64,000 bases of DNA from Hydractinia symbiolongicarpus. Taxonomy: Eukaryota; Cnidaria; Hydrozoa; Anthoathecata; Hydractiniidae. This document shows, one piece after another, positions 1 through 10,841 of the stretch (the first letter of the stretch is position 1; each line of letters begins with the position of its first letter). The notes under the pieces were generated by a model. The model was given only the letters and a program-made list of their open reading frames with translations, had not been told where the DNA came from and did no database searches. A program made the position numbers and the translations under genes. Location: NCBI RefSeq assembly GCF_029227915.1, contig NC_079881.1, forward strand, positions 13,987,501 through 14,051,500, given 5' to 3'.

Positions 1-1084
1 AAGGCAGCTGTACCCTTAAGGGCATACTTTTCCTTTTCTATCAAACGGTAGTATTTTTTGAGGTGCTTTCAGAGTGCGTCAACAGGCTAGCAACATATGG
101 AGCTTCACTTGGATTTTTATCTTCAATGATGGTGGATCCAGACTTTTAAAATATATTTGAAGTGATGTTTTTCCTCACTGGCGGATCGTTTTCACCATAA
201 ACACCGGACCTTTTCCAAGTGCTATTAATTTGTTTCGATATTGCTCCAGATTCTAACATCTTGCCATTATATGAAACAAAAACATTTTCAAAGTCACTGT
301 GTATCTGACTGCGAATTGAATCGAAAAAAATTAAGAGCTGTTGGTACAAGGTTTCTCTCGTACACAGATTAACAGGACCGTGTTTCCTAAATGTCTTGTG
401 ACGTTTTACTTTAATAATATATTTACCATCACGAAATACAGCAGCCTTCACCTCATCGATGTTCATGTTGCTAGGTACGCCAGACCTCTGACAATTAATT
501 ATAGTTATTTCCGTTATGAGAAAATCCCGTATACACGCATATTCTTGACGAGACAAGGTGTTTTCTCGGTAAGGGCTACGAAAATTTTTAATTATCGAGA
601 TAGCCTCCTTTGCACTGGCAGACTCCTCATACCGTTGGATCTGCTCAGGCGTGATAAGCACTTGTTGCCCCTCCATCTGTCTCTCAAGCTGCTGTATCTC
701 TACCGTTCCATTATTAGATTTGCTCCATCGAGATACACTAACTTTCATCCTTAAAATCATATCTGGTGCTATTCCAGGTAGATGGATCTCCTCAGTAAGG
801 AGAAAGTCATAGAAGTGTGGCAGTGACAAAATATACCGTTTAATGGTTAAAGCTTTGTATTCCTTTGTCTTTTCGGCATACGTTGTCAAAAAGGTGTCGC
901 GAATTTTATATTTTCTGACTAAATCACTGGGATTTGAGGAATCCAAAGCTGCCCAAATATCTCTCAATTGCTGCTTTGACTGAATAGCACTCTTTTGGCA
1001 ACTCTTCCCTCCATCAACTGAAATTTTATATGTCACAAACCTCTCTAAAATTTCAGCAGAGTCAACCACTTCGTCATCTTCCAT
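1..1084 (-). pseudogene. Tyrosine recombinase-like gene, broken near its 3' end
   Basis: From the ATG at 1084 an open frame of 312 codons runs to a stop at 146-148. The protein resembles the tyrosine-recombinase/integrase-like genes abundant in cnidarian and fish genomes. An N-terminal helical, SAM-like part is followed by a box-I-like arginine (QRSGVPSNM, about residue 200) and a KRHKT segment that could hold the catalytic lysine. The frame stops after NITSNIF, where relatives usually continue with Arg-Lys. Beyond the stop the same frame stays readable for about 35 codons and includes a THSESTS box. The KKYYR-like segment expected to hold the catalytic tyrosine is in another frame (near 45-60), so there is at least one nonsense change and one frameshift. 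The window edge cuts the gene. An in-frame TGA lies upstream of the ATG. It may be a remnant of a Crypton- or DIRS-like element; family assignment is from memory of motifs. Confidence 0.6.
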
Positions 1085-1760
1085 GTCACTATCCGAATCT
1101 GTTACTTCGGATCAGTGGCGATCATCAGTGGCGACATGCTTGGCAGGGATGGATGTCATATGTGTACTTCGTTGTTTGATGCAACGTCACACACCCTGGC
1201 TAATTTCAACATACTATAATAGTAAGGTCCTTTTGATAGTTTGTGGACGTCTTGGAGGTGCAAACTCATTCTTTTGTTTCGACAACCTAAAACCTAACAC
1301 CTGGTTTCCTCAATCCGTATATGCCAACGCAATATTTTGCCTTACTCTGGGGCCAATAGTGTACTTCTATCATGTGCCGAGATAAATTTGTAACACAACT
1401 ATCACATGACTGTAATGGACATTTTTTGCGGTTTCTATGAAACAATTCAAACAATTAAATTAACATAGTTTGAGACTGCAAGTAAACGGTGGGAAACAGA
1501 AATTTCTTCTTAGTATTTTAATTGCAATATGTCTTGCACAAGTTGAATTTCGCAGGAATATATTACATTTAAACTAAGATTTTCGGCAGAATGAAGCTTT
1601 TGCAGAATATTTTTGTTCGAATTTCTGGTTTAGCTAAATTTTTTTCTCTTTTACTTTCAAATAATAATTTGAATACATTAATAATATAATTCGAATAAAG
1701 GAGATACGAGAAACAAAAAATCTACATGTTGTAAATAGTATATGGCAGTAAAAATCATAC
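1085..1760. other. No gene seen
   Basis: AT-rich stretch. The 100-codon plus-strand frame at 1083-1385 has no recognisable motif and I do not call it a gene. Confidence 0.5.
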
Positions 1761-2344
1761 TTTTCTATAGGTAAGCTTGTAGAGTCTGTTGAAAGTTGGT
1801 TCTCGAGCTCTGAAATTTTCTTCTTCAACCTGATATTTTCTCTCATCAACATACTAAGGCAAGAATAAAAGAATTTAAGGAATCTAAAATTAGTAACAGT
1901 TAAGGCTGCAGACTCTTTCTTATATGCGCAACTTCAATTCTTAATTTAATCTTAAATTAGATGGTTATACAGCAATTTCAGTACATATTAAAAAAGAAAT
2001 GAACATACCTTTCTAAACTATTTGACGTAGACGATGTTTCAACCTGAAACAAACAATATCAAAACCTGATTATAGACCTGACAATAAAAGAAAGACTTTC
2101 ATCGTTTTTTCCAATGACTTTTAATTTGCAATGAAGCGCCTCAACATTTTTACTTCGTACCCTGATGTCACTATCAACATCACTATAAAATTTGACAAAA
2201 AACCTAGCTGAAAATTTCCTTATTTTTGTTATAAAAAATTATAATAAGTAACAATGTGTTTAGAAAATTGTGTGCCATACTTACTTTCCAATTGTTACCA
2301 TTTTTTTCCCAAGATAATAGGATGGGCCATGCCATCAGTCCCAT
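1761..2344 (-). CDS. Spliced coiled-coil protein, candidate exons
   Basis: Three minus-strand exons join in phase. Exon a is 2344-2285 (ATG at 2342-2344, donor AAA|GTAAGTA). Exon b is 2043-2009 (acceptor TTTCAG, donor AAAG|GTATGT, only 35 nt). Exon c is 1853-1761 (acceptor CCTTAG, donor AAAA|GTATGA). Exon c encodes RENIRLKKKISELENQLS, a clear leucine-zipper-like coiled coil. All junctions keep the frame. Further exons must follow below 1761 and were not found. Another exon-like piece lies upstream at 3112-3045 (acceptor TTTCTAG, donor AAA|GTAAGT), but I could not join it in phase. The start at 2344 is therefore uncertain. The gene family is not recognised; a vesicle or cytoskeletal coiled-coil protein is possible, but nothing shows it. 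Confidence 0.45.
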
Positions 2345-2534
2345 TCCTTGTAATAACTGTTATGGTACCAACCAATACAAATGATTCTTGAAGATTTCGC
2401 TATATAAAAATGTATACACATATATTTACCATTGTCAAAAAAAAATTCACACACTTTGTGCCAACTGTATTAAAAAGACATCCACACAGCTACATATAGG
2501 TTTAAAAATATGTTAAAAAGGTGAGTTGATACAA

Positions 2535-2655
2535 AGGAAGTTGAGTTTAGATCTAACACAGTCTAGATCAGATTGGAAGAGGGTCATTAATATACCCCGT
2601 CCAACCCATGCTAGCATGGAAAACGGACGTTAAGCCGAGAATGATGATGATGATG
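2535..2655 (+). mobile_element. LINE 3' tail, severely 5'-truncated copy
   Basis: About 120 bp nearly identical to the 3' end of the LINE fragment at 58.8-59.3 kb. It covers the last codons of the ORF, the CATGCTAGCATGG segment and a terminal (GAT)n run. Extreme 5' truncation with a shared simple-repeat tail is what target-primed reverse transcription leaves. Confidence 0.8.
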
Positions 2656-3540
2656 TGAGTATGGATTGTGTGATTCCATAATATGTGGAATATGATATTT
2701 CTGTATATAATTCAGTTTATATTAAATATATTAATAATATTAATTATATTAGCCAGTTAATATTAATTATATTAAAAATTACCTTCCGTAAAGAATAATT
2801 TTCACAAATTAGTCATTTTAAAAAATTTAAAAAATTTATTTTTGAAATAAATGTTTGAAACGAATAATTTCAACTTGCGTTGCAGTGAATTAGTTTGTAA
2901 TTTTAGTTTAGGTCCTTATAAATTATTTGGGAATTATATAGCTTTCAATTAAAGCTGCTTACAAGATTCAGAAATCTTTTTGTTTTGCTAAAAATTCATG
3001 TTGATTAATTTTAACAAATAAACCTTTTTGCAGGAAAGACTTACTTTCACAAATTGACTTTTGCAGAAATTGTACACGTATATATTTTCACTAATTGTCG
3101 ATACAAAACTTCCTAGAAATAAAAATATACTGTTAAGAACAAGAAAAAGGTATATAATAGTATATATATAATAGGTGTATACACACAAAAGACTGTTGTT
3201 TACCTTACTATTACCAAAACTCATGATAAAATATGCTTCCTACTTTTCTTGTGACCTGCTTTGACAATTCCAACTTGAAAAATGATTTTTTTTATTCTGA
3301 CAATGTAAAATATATATGAAATACTTGAGCAAAGCACAACTGCAGTGTGATATAAAAGAAAGCTTAATTGTGTACTTAACTAAATTATCATAATAAAAAC
3401 CGGTGATAGAAGTTCTTTGAAGGCATGGGTACAACAGACAACACACTTTTTTAACAATAATTTATAACAGCTTTTGTTATGATTTGATATCATTTTGATT
3501 AGGAATAATATATCTATAAACAACACTGGTTGTTTAAAAC
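2656..3540. other. AT-rich spacer with a possible exon
   Basis: No gene could be established. The exon-like segment 3045-3112 (minus) has good splice borders but could not be joined to a neighbour in phase. A short ATG-initiated piece at 3224-3204 with donor AAG|GTAAAC lies upstream of it. Confidence 0.35.
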
Positions 3541-3702
3541 AAGTGTGTGGGGTCTCCAGAAAAACAACTTCAAGCATGGTCATTATTTTTAAAAAACAAG
3601 AGAAAAATAAACAAAATGTTTTAAAAACAAATAGGTGTGAGTCTCTCGAAAAACAACTTCAAGCATGGCTATTGTCTTTAAAGAAACAAGAAAAAAAATA
3701 AG
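3541..3702 (+). repeat. Two-copy diverged tandem repeat with coding look
   Basis: Two related units about 89 bp apart (from 3547 and 3636) each read EKQLQAW followed by Leu/Lys-rich residues in one of the plus frames. The second ends in KKQEKK and a TAA. They could be duplicated short exons of an unrecognised gene or a diverged minisatellite. The first copy is out of frame with the second. Confidence 0.4.
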
Positions 3703-4185
3703 TAAGAATAAATTTAGTGAAAATAAAATGAGCTTTTAAACAAACGCTCAGAGGTCATATCAAAATACCAACATGAGAATAAGGACTATATAAAAACACA
3801 CTACAGCAATATACTTAACTACACAAAAAGACTACCAAGAAACATAATGCTATTGTTAAATGACCATAGCTATAGCTCTTTAATTCTACTAATGTTATTT
3901 CATTGAACAAACCTAAAAAGTTCAGATTGCTATTTGGGGTGTTACTAGCTACAAAACGTTAGCTAGCTATGCACTTTTGTTGCCCACAAAAAATATATTT
4001 ACATAAGCATTTACAACATTTAAAACTGTTAAATGACAAAATAAAACTTACCAAAGAAAAAAAGCTTTTCTGTTTCTTATATCTGATTGATATGATTAAA
4101 AAACAACAACAACAATCCTTAACTGAGAGTATCTTTCACGCCGCAAGCCGCCCTTATGATTTATTTTTAATATTTGCACATGCGC
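3703..4185. other. No gene seen
   Basis: AT-rich, with poly(A)-like runs and the short motif AGCTAGCTA around 3960. No coding signal recognised. Confidence 0.5.
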
Positions 4186-4318
4186 GTTGACGTAGAAAAC
4201 GTAACCGCCATGTCGTGGGTAACCGACGTAACCTAAGCGTAACCTACTGCTGGGTAGGAAACGTAACCGTCGTACGTAGGAAAGGTAACCGACGTAGAAA
4301 ACGCAACCTAAAACAGTA
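4186..4318. repeat. GTAACC-GACGTA degenerate minisatellite
   Basis: The words GTAACC, GACGTA and AAACGTAACC recur at least six times in about 130 bp at irregular spacing, directly beside the CTATC satellite. This looks like a degenerate short tandem array. Confidence 0.6.
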
Positions 4319-4358
4319 GGATTCGGTACTGTTTTCGGTCAGGAGAGTAACTGTGAAT

Positions 4359-5438
4359 ATATCTATCTATCCTATCTATCCTATCTATCTATTCTATCCT
4401 ATCTATCTATTCTATCCTATCTATCTATTCTATCCTATCTATCCTATCTATCTATCCTATCCTATCTATCTATTCTATCCTATCTATCTATTCTATCCAT
4501 CCTATCTATCTAATCCTATCTATCCTATCTATCTAATCCTATCTATCCTATCTATCTAATCCTATCTATCCTATCTATCCTATCTATCTAATCCTATCTA
4601 TCCTATCTATCCTATCTATCTAATCCTATCTATCCTATCTATCTAATCCTATCTATCCTATCTATCTAATCCTATCTAATCCTATCTATCTAATCCTATC
4701 TAATCCTATCTATCTAATCCTATCTAATCCTATCTATCTAATCCTATCTAATCCTATCTATCCTATCTATCTAATCCTATCTAATCCTATCTATCCTATC
4801 TATCTAATCCTATCTAATCCTATCTATCCTATCTATCTAATCCTATCTAATCCTATCTATCCTATCTATCTAATCCTATCTAATCCTATCTATCCTATCT
4901 ATCTAATCCTATCTAATCCTATCTATCCTATCTATCTAATCCTATCTAATCCTATCTATCCTATCTATCTAATCCTATCTAATCCTATCTATCCTATCTA
5001 TCTATCTATCTAATCCTATCTATCCTATCTATCTATCCTATCTATCTATCTATCCTATCTATCTATCTATCTATCCTATCTATCTATCCTATCTATCTAT
5101 CCTATCTATCTATCCTATCTATCTATCCTATCTATCTATCTATATCTATCTATCCTATCTATCCTATCTATCCTATCTATCCTATCTATCCTATCTATCC
5201 TATCTATCCTATCTATCCTATCTATCCTATCTATCCTATCTATCCTATCTATCCTATCTATCCTATCTATCCTATCTATCCTATCCTATCTATCCTATCC
5301 TATCTATCCTATCCTATCTATCCTATCCTATCTATCCTATCCTATCCTATCCTATCTATCCTATCCTATCTATCCTATCTAATCTATCCTATCTAATCTA
5401 TCCTATCTAATCTATCCTATCTAATCTATCCTATCTAA
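4359..5438. repeat. 1.08-kb CTATC/TATC satellite with higher-order units
   Basis: The whole segment is built from TATC, CCTATC and TAATCC blocks. It has zones: mixed short units at 4359-4500, then larger units including an exact 33-bp unit repeated about eight times near 4741-4990. A 9-bp TATCCTATC unit follows near 5150-5285, then 14-bp units to the end. The short flanks GTTTTCGGTCAGGA (left, near 4331) and GTTTTTGGTCAGGA (right, near 5465) resemble each other. Open frames across it are repeat artefacts. Confidence 0.95.
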
Positions 5439-5574
5439 ATCATTCTCCACTACGAAGACCAGGATGTTTTTGGTCAGGAAAAGGTTCATTGATTTTAAAA
5501 AGGTAATTCATTTAAGAGTAAGAATAAGAAGTTTTCGAGTCTAAATAGTCGACGTCAACTCGTCATAAAGTTTA

Positions 5575-6630
5575 TTAACCTTCAGGAGTGAGAAAGGACG
5601 TCGTTTTCTCAGCAGAATTGAACACGCTGATGAGATTTTTTGAAACAAGCGATTTCTCAATAGGTAACGTAACGTCGAAACTTTTCACATTACGTGATCG
5701 GTCGTGTCTCCCCTCCACACAACAGGGCACAGGCAACTCGGAGTGATGCGCGGGTAGAGGTTGATAAAAGAAATACTTATGAAGTAACGCGTGTTTTGCT
5801 GAAATTCGTTTGCTTGAAGAGTAGACGAGAAACGTCTTTAATAAATCAATGGCCTCTTCACAGGCGTCCGGTACAATCTTCTTGAATGGTACTGGATCGT
5901 TAGCCGGAAATGTTATCTTATTAAAATCCGGTAAATCCCTCATGCCGGGCCATATTTTTTCATTTGGTGTCCCAAGTGCACGAAGCACACAACATAATTG
6001 TTCGATATCACTTTCACCTGGAAATAACGGTGAATTGTTTAACATCTCGCCAAAAATTGTGCCAACCGCCCATAAGTCAACGCCCTGGTCGTAATGTTTT
6101 GCGCCGTATAGCAACTCAGGAGCGCGATACCAACGCGTGGCAACTTGATGGGAATACAACCGATTGCTACAATCTAGAAACACTCTCGCCAGACCAAAAT
6201 CAGCTATTTTTAAATGTCCCGAACTAGAGATCAGTAAATTAGCCGGCTTTAAATCTCTGTGCATGATATTCTTTTCATGGCAATACGCAACGCCTTTTAA
6301 AAGCATCAACATATAACTTTTGACATGCGATTGTAGCAAAGGCTGCTCGTAATTGCGCAGTACTTCCGATAGATCAGACAAAATGTACTCGAACACAAGC
6401 ACAAAGCCTGTACCATAGGCAAACACGTCATATAACTTGACAACATGCGGATGTTCTATTTGTTCTAATGCCTTAATTTCACGCAGAGCGGTGTTTGGTA
6501 CACCGTCCTCCAACCTTCGTAATGGAACTTTTTTCAAAGCAACGATTTCTCCGCTCTGGAGTTGCTTTGCCTTGAAAACGACGCCGTGTGCACCTTCTCC
6601 AATTCGTCCCAAGAAAGAGTAATTCTCCAT
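5575..6630 (-). CDS. CDK20: Cyclin-dependent kinase 20-like protein kinase
   Basis: Intronless frame of 351 codons, close to the usual length of about 346 for CDK20 (CCRK). It has the glycine loop GEGAHG (residues 11-16), the ATP-anchoring lysine in VALKK (Lys33), a PSTAIRE-like helix PNTALRE with Glu51, HRDLKPAN (Asp126 catalytic), DFG (Asp144), an activation segment ending ATRWYRAPE, and the CDK insert. All catalytic residues are present, so it should be active. In other animals CDK20 phosphorylates ciliary kinases of the ICK/MAK group and supports cilium length control and Hedgehog signalling. The ATG at 6630 fits the family start MENY. Single-exon structure in an animal is notable and could reflect a retrocopy or lineage intron loss. 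The next genes downstream of its start lie on the same strand. Confidence 0.93.
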   Translation of the reverse strand: MENYSFLGRIGEGAHGVVFKAKQLQSGEIVALKKVPLRRLEDGVPNTALREIKALEQIEHPHVVKLYDVFAYGTGFVLVFEYILSDLSEVLRNYEQPLLQSHVKSYMLMLLKGVAYCHEKNIMHRDLKPANLLISSSGHLKIADFGLARVFLDCSNRLYSHQVATRWYRAPELLYGAKHYDQGVDLWAVGTIFGEMLNNSPLFPGESDIEQLCCVLRALGTPNEKIWPGMRDLPDFNKITFPANDPVPFKKIVPDACEEAIDLLKTFLVYSSSKRISAKHALLHKYFFYQPLPAHHSELPVPCCVEGRHDRSRNVKSFDVTLPIEKSLVSKNLISVFNSAEKTTSFLTPEG

Positions 6631-7395
6631 TGACTAATCCATTAATTAATCCATTGTTTATATTTCTTTAACTAGGAAATAAAAGTGGGGAAAATAAGGT
6701 AAATAATTTACGAAACAAAGTAGCAGATGTGACATAAATCCTTTTTTTTCCGCAAAATGTACTGATGGGATGTTTTGCAGGTCAAGAAGAACAATGAAAA
6801 CCATGCTTTCAAATTATTGTCTCTTCGTACTAAAAACCACGTGTCACTTGTAACAAAATGCAAGAAAATTCAACACATGCTAAACAGATTCTTAAAACAC
6901 ATACTAAGATATTATAACCTATAATTCACACTTTAGTATAGCATATTAAGACTAGGATAAAGCCAATACGGTTGTTAAAAAACGTCGTGTGTGTACAAGC
7001 TCTAATGTTGAGTTAACAACAAATATCATGTGACAACAGCTTCCTTAGTCCATCTAAAAATATCCGTTATATATAGACCAATAGTTACAAAGTTTCATGA
7101 CTACCGAGAAAGTATTTCAAAAGATATATAAATTTACATTTGTCGCAGGTACATCATGGCCCCATAACAAATTGGGTAAAGTACAAAAACTAATGTAGAC
7201 CGCAGACACCGTGGTAGTATGTACGCATCAACGTGAATTTTACGACATCGGCTGGTTTATAATGAATTTTGCAACATATAGATTGGCGGTTTTTTTGTTG
7301 CACTTAGAAATTTGTGATATAAAAACAACTAAAATCAATATCTGAAAAATGTTTTCAGAATAACCTGAACAGTTTACATAAACATAAGTTTAAAT
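6631..7395. other. Intergenic region between CDK20-like and REXO2-like genes
   Basis: 765 bp of AT-rich sequence without coding signal. It should hold the kinase promoter and the REXO2-like 3' UTR, but I see no firm motif. Confidence 0.5.
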
Positions 7396-8289
7396 TCAAT
7401 TTTTAAATATTCTTTTTCTGTAGTACTGCAGCTCTTTGATACTTTCCTTGACATCTTGTAAAGCACGATGGCTAAACAATTTAGTTGGTGAGTTATCAAT
7501 TACCTCAGGATACCAACGCTTTGCAAGTTCTTTCATACTACTGACATCGATAATACGATAATGTAGTTGCGCCATAAAGTTCGGCATGTACTTATTTAAG
7601 AACTCTTTGTCACAATGAACAGAATTACCCGCTAAGCATGATTTCCCCTTTTTTGTGTGCTTCGTTATAAAGTCCAACATTGTTTGTTCGCATTCTTGTA
7701 TTGAAATTTGAGAATTTTTAACAGCCGCAGTCAAACCTAATTTAAACAAAAGTATCAAGAGAATACAACAATATAAATCTCATGCATTTACAATCGCCTC
7801 GCTCTCAGATTTGATTACACTCACTCATAGTAATGGTTGCAACAATTTAAAATTAGGAAAAATACTACACAAGAAGCATTGTGAAGTTACGGTTGAATCT
7901 TAAACAGTAACTTGATTGACAGAAAATTAAAAAGTGAGTATCTTTTTTAAATTTTTCTACCCTTTGAGATGTAAACAGATTCAAAAAAGCAACCATATAA
8001 AAGCAACCATCTGCATTCCTAGTGAAACTGGCAGTAGGAATGCCTAATGCAGACAAAGAAATGGATACGTAGGATCAAATTTAATCTCACCTGATTCACC
8101 ATGATGTTTCGTGCACCATTCATCCATACTATCCAGAAGATCGTCAGGTTGTTTGATCACGATGTCAGGACCTTCTTCAACGATATTTAATTGTCCGTCA
8201 GTAACAATACAAGCCATCTCGATGATATGATCTTTATTTATATCAAGTCCAGTCATTTCCAAATCAACCCACACTATGTTTTGTTCCAT
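7396..8289 (-). CDS. REXO2: Oligoribonuclease, REXO2-like (two exons)
   Basis: Exon 1 is 8289-8091 and exon 2 is 7736-7396. The donor is TCAG|GTGAGA, the acceptor AAATTAG, and the intron 354 bp. The joined frame is 179 codons. It has the DEDDh 3'-5' exonuclease motifs of oligoribonuclease: DLEMTGLD (Asp9/Glu11), LAGNSVH followed by the middle acidic residue, and the C-terminal SHRALQD with catalytic His and the final Asp kept. Human REXO2 has SHRALDD, so one non-catalytic position differs. REXO2 removes di- to pentanucleotide RNA leftovers, mostly in mitochondria. The start at 8289 gives [14 protein letters not shown] and lacks an obvious mitochondrial presequence. The frame is open further upstream, to 8340 (MNIFCAIL...), so a longer N terminus is possible. 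Confidence 0.92.
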
Positions 8290-8668
8290 TTCCTCAAAAA
8301 TATCACGGTATTTATATAAAATAGCACAGAATATATTCAAAAAGTCTTTTCAACCAATAATGTTTTAAACAAGGAAAAATATTTATGGACTTTGACCACA
8401 AGAGCTGACAACAGATATGGAAAATTTAATACAGAATATTTTAGGTAAATGAATCAGCAATTATTTTTTTCCTAAAAATGTAGTGGCTGCAATTATTGCC
8501 CTTATACAGATAAAAGAAACCGAAATTTCAATTAGGTAACTTATTTTAAGAACAGTTTGCATAAATACAATGGAACGAGTTTGTAATAAGATAAGCTAAA
8601 AACTATAAATAATATACACGGATAAAAAATAACCGAATTTGACTAAACTGCAGCCAAGCAAGATGGAA
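8290..8668. other. Short intergenic region
   Basis: About 380 bp between the REXO2-like start and the 3' end of the LRR gene. AT-rich, no coding signal seen. Confidence 0.5.
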
Positions 8669-10297
8669 TCAAAAATGTTCTGCTGCAAATGCTTTTGCAC
8701 TTTCAATGCGAGCTCGGCTAAAAAAATAACATTACAATATGGTTACCTCAACTGAATGAGCAAAAACAATCAAACCTTATATCTTATTCTTGAATCTACT
8801 CTTTCTTTCTTTTCAAATGATCCCATCAATATTTTTCTTCATGAAGATATTTCGCTTATTTGACTCGACTTGATTGGTAGGCAAATTATATTTTGCAGCA
8901 AAATAGGCTTACCTACTACATTGACTGACAAGTCTTCCACTTGAACTTCTACTTAATGCAAATGGACTTGGCGAAGTACCTTTTAAAGACAAAACTAACA
9001 AATAGCTACTATAAATTCAGTACCAGTTTATCGATAAAAAGTATCCTTATATGTACACATGAGTGGGTCTCTACATCTCATACTGCCATGACTGAGCAGT
9101 TAAAAAAGGATAACTATGCCATCAGGACGGTAAATTGATTTATATTATATACGTAAAAAATTGAAACAATTACTCACAATTTGATGCTTCTGAAGGAAGG
9201 TCTGAAAGCATGCTGTGAACTACTGCAAATTGTGACTTCAGACGATCTTCAAAACTGGTAATACAAATTTCAGAGTTATTCATTTGGTCTTCGATTAATC
9301 TGGTTGACACAAGCTGACTGGCTGTCAACGGTCGCATCACATTTGATTGTTTATTCTTAGCAGAAGTTTTGTTATTATCAACTTTATCAAATACTTCCAA
9401 ATTGAGTGAATTTAACATAGTAATGATATTTTGTTTGCCTTTGGCATCAGAAACCACAGGATTTCCATATAAAGACAGCTCTTTTAAAGTGGAAAAATTC
9501 AATAAACTTTGCACTTCCTTAAAATTAGAGATTTTGTTAAGGGAAATATCCAGGATTTCTAATTTCGGAAAAAGTCTGATAACATGAGTCAACCCACAAA
9601 CTTGATTTTTGGATATTCTTAAATCCTGTAACGATTTTAATAAACCAACTGATTCAAGTGTAGATATTTTATTACTGTCAAGAGTTAAAACTGACAAGTT
9701 GGGTAATGAATTTAATCCAGAAATATCAGTCAACTCATTATTACTGGCATCAAATTCACGGAGCTTCTTTAAAGAATGAAGGTTTAGAATCTTTGCAATT
9801 TGATTATGAGTGCAGTGTATTTCTTCTACATTAGTCAAAACATTAAGGCATGCAATGCTACTCAGATTATTACTACTCACATCAATATATCTCAAGTTGA
9901 TAAGTGGGCACACTTCATCAGTCTTCATCCGAGAAATTTTATTGCTGTCCAAACGCAATACTCGTAAATTTTTACTATACTTCAAATACGAGCCACACAA
10001 AGTGATCTTGTTGAACTGTAATTGCAATTCCTCTAATTTTGGTAACTTTCGGATGCATGGTATATTGTGTAAACGATTTGCATAAAGTTTTACTTCCTTA
10101 AGGTGCAGACACTCTGAAAATGTGTCTTCAGCAATGGATTCAATGTTATTGCATGACAAATTAAGAGATTTACAGTTTTTGTATTGGTTCAATGTTTTTG
10201 GAACTAATTTTAAGTTATGGCCTGAAAAATCAACAGTATATATGTCACTTGTATTTTTTTCAGCATCATTTTTATTTCTTCTATTTTTGCTTTCCAT
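8669..10297 (-). CDS. Leucine-rich-repeat protein, three exons
   Basis: The main exon is 10297-9174, followed by two tiny exons, 8951-8913 (39 nt) and 8717-8669 (49 nt). Splicing TGTGA|GTAAT to TTAAG|T, then TAG|GTAAGC to TTTTAG|CC, keeps one frame ending in AFAAEHF and TGA. The product is about 403 residues. A basic N terminus (KNRRNKND) precedes roughly ten LRR units of 20-24 residues with the LxxLxLxxNxI pattern (LKSLNLSCNNI-like, LRVLRLDSNKI, LSVLTLDSNKI, LEILDISLNKI). An LRR-cap-like segment, SLYGNPV, comes near residue 270 and a polar tail follows. This type resembles cytosolic SDS22/LRRC-type scaffold proteins; the exact orthologue is not recognised. The ATG at 10297 is chosen because a splice acceptor (TTTGTCAG) lies 3 nt upstream, implying a 5' UTR exon further up. 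Confidence 0.85.
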
Positions 10298-10841
10298 AGC
10301 CTGACAAATCAAGAATATAATAATAGGTAAATTTACGTAATCAACTCACAATATAAAGCAAATTGTAGTACCAGACAGAACTCTTTTTTCAACTTGAACT
10401 TCTACTTTATATGTGGCATTATACTATCAAACTGCACTACAAAGTCTTTTTTAGTTGGTTACGAGTGAAGCAAATATCCACAATTCTATTTTCACCAAAC
10501 CCTATATTCAAGTTTTTATTAGTCAGGTTATATGACTCTATCATATATCTTAAAATCAAAAATAAAATTTATATGCTTTTGCAAATGATTTTGAGCTATA
10601 TGAATTTACAAAAGTGGATCAATAAAATAGAGGCTTTATTAATAAGTATATATCTTGCAAAAAAATGTCAAATTCTCAACTTTCATTTTTTAAATAGGGG
10701 AAACCCAACATAGGCCCCCAGATTAAAATTTGTAACCACATCCCTGCTTTTATATATAAATTCTTAAAAAAGTTCATTGCTAGATGTGGATATTTTACAT
10801 GGCTAACCTCACAAATATGGGGGATACACACTACTACTACT
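10298..10841. other. No gene seen
   Basis: AT-rich spacer upstream of the LRR gene, probably containing its first non-coding exon and promoter. No clear donor could be tied to the acceptor at 10298-10300. Confidence 0.4.

Noticed and set aside
1083-1385. 100-codon plus-strand frame beside the recombinase
   Set aside because: No motif; starts over the antisense of the recombinase N terminus.
4353-4559. 68-codon frame in the CTATC array
   Set aside because: Pure translation of a simple repeat (YPIYLF pattern).
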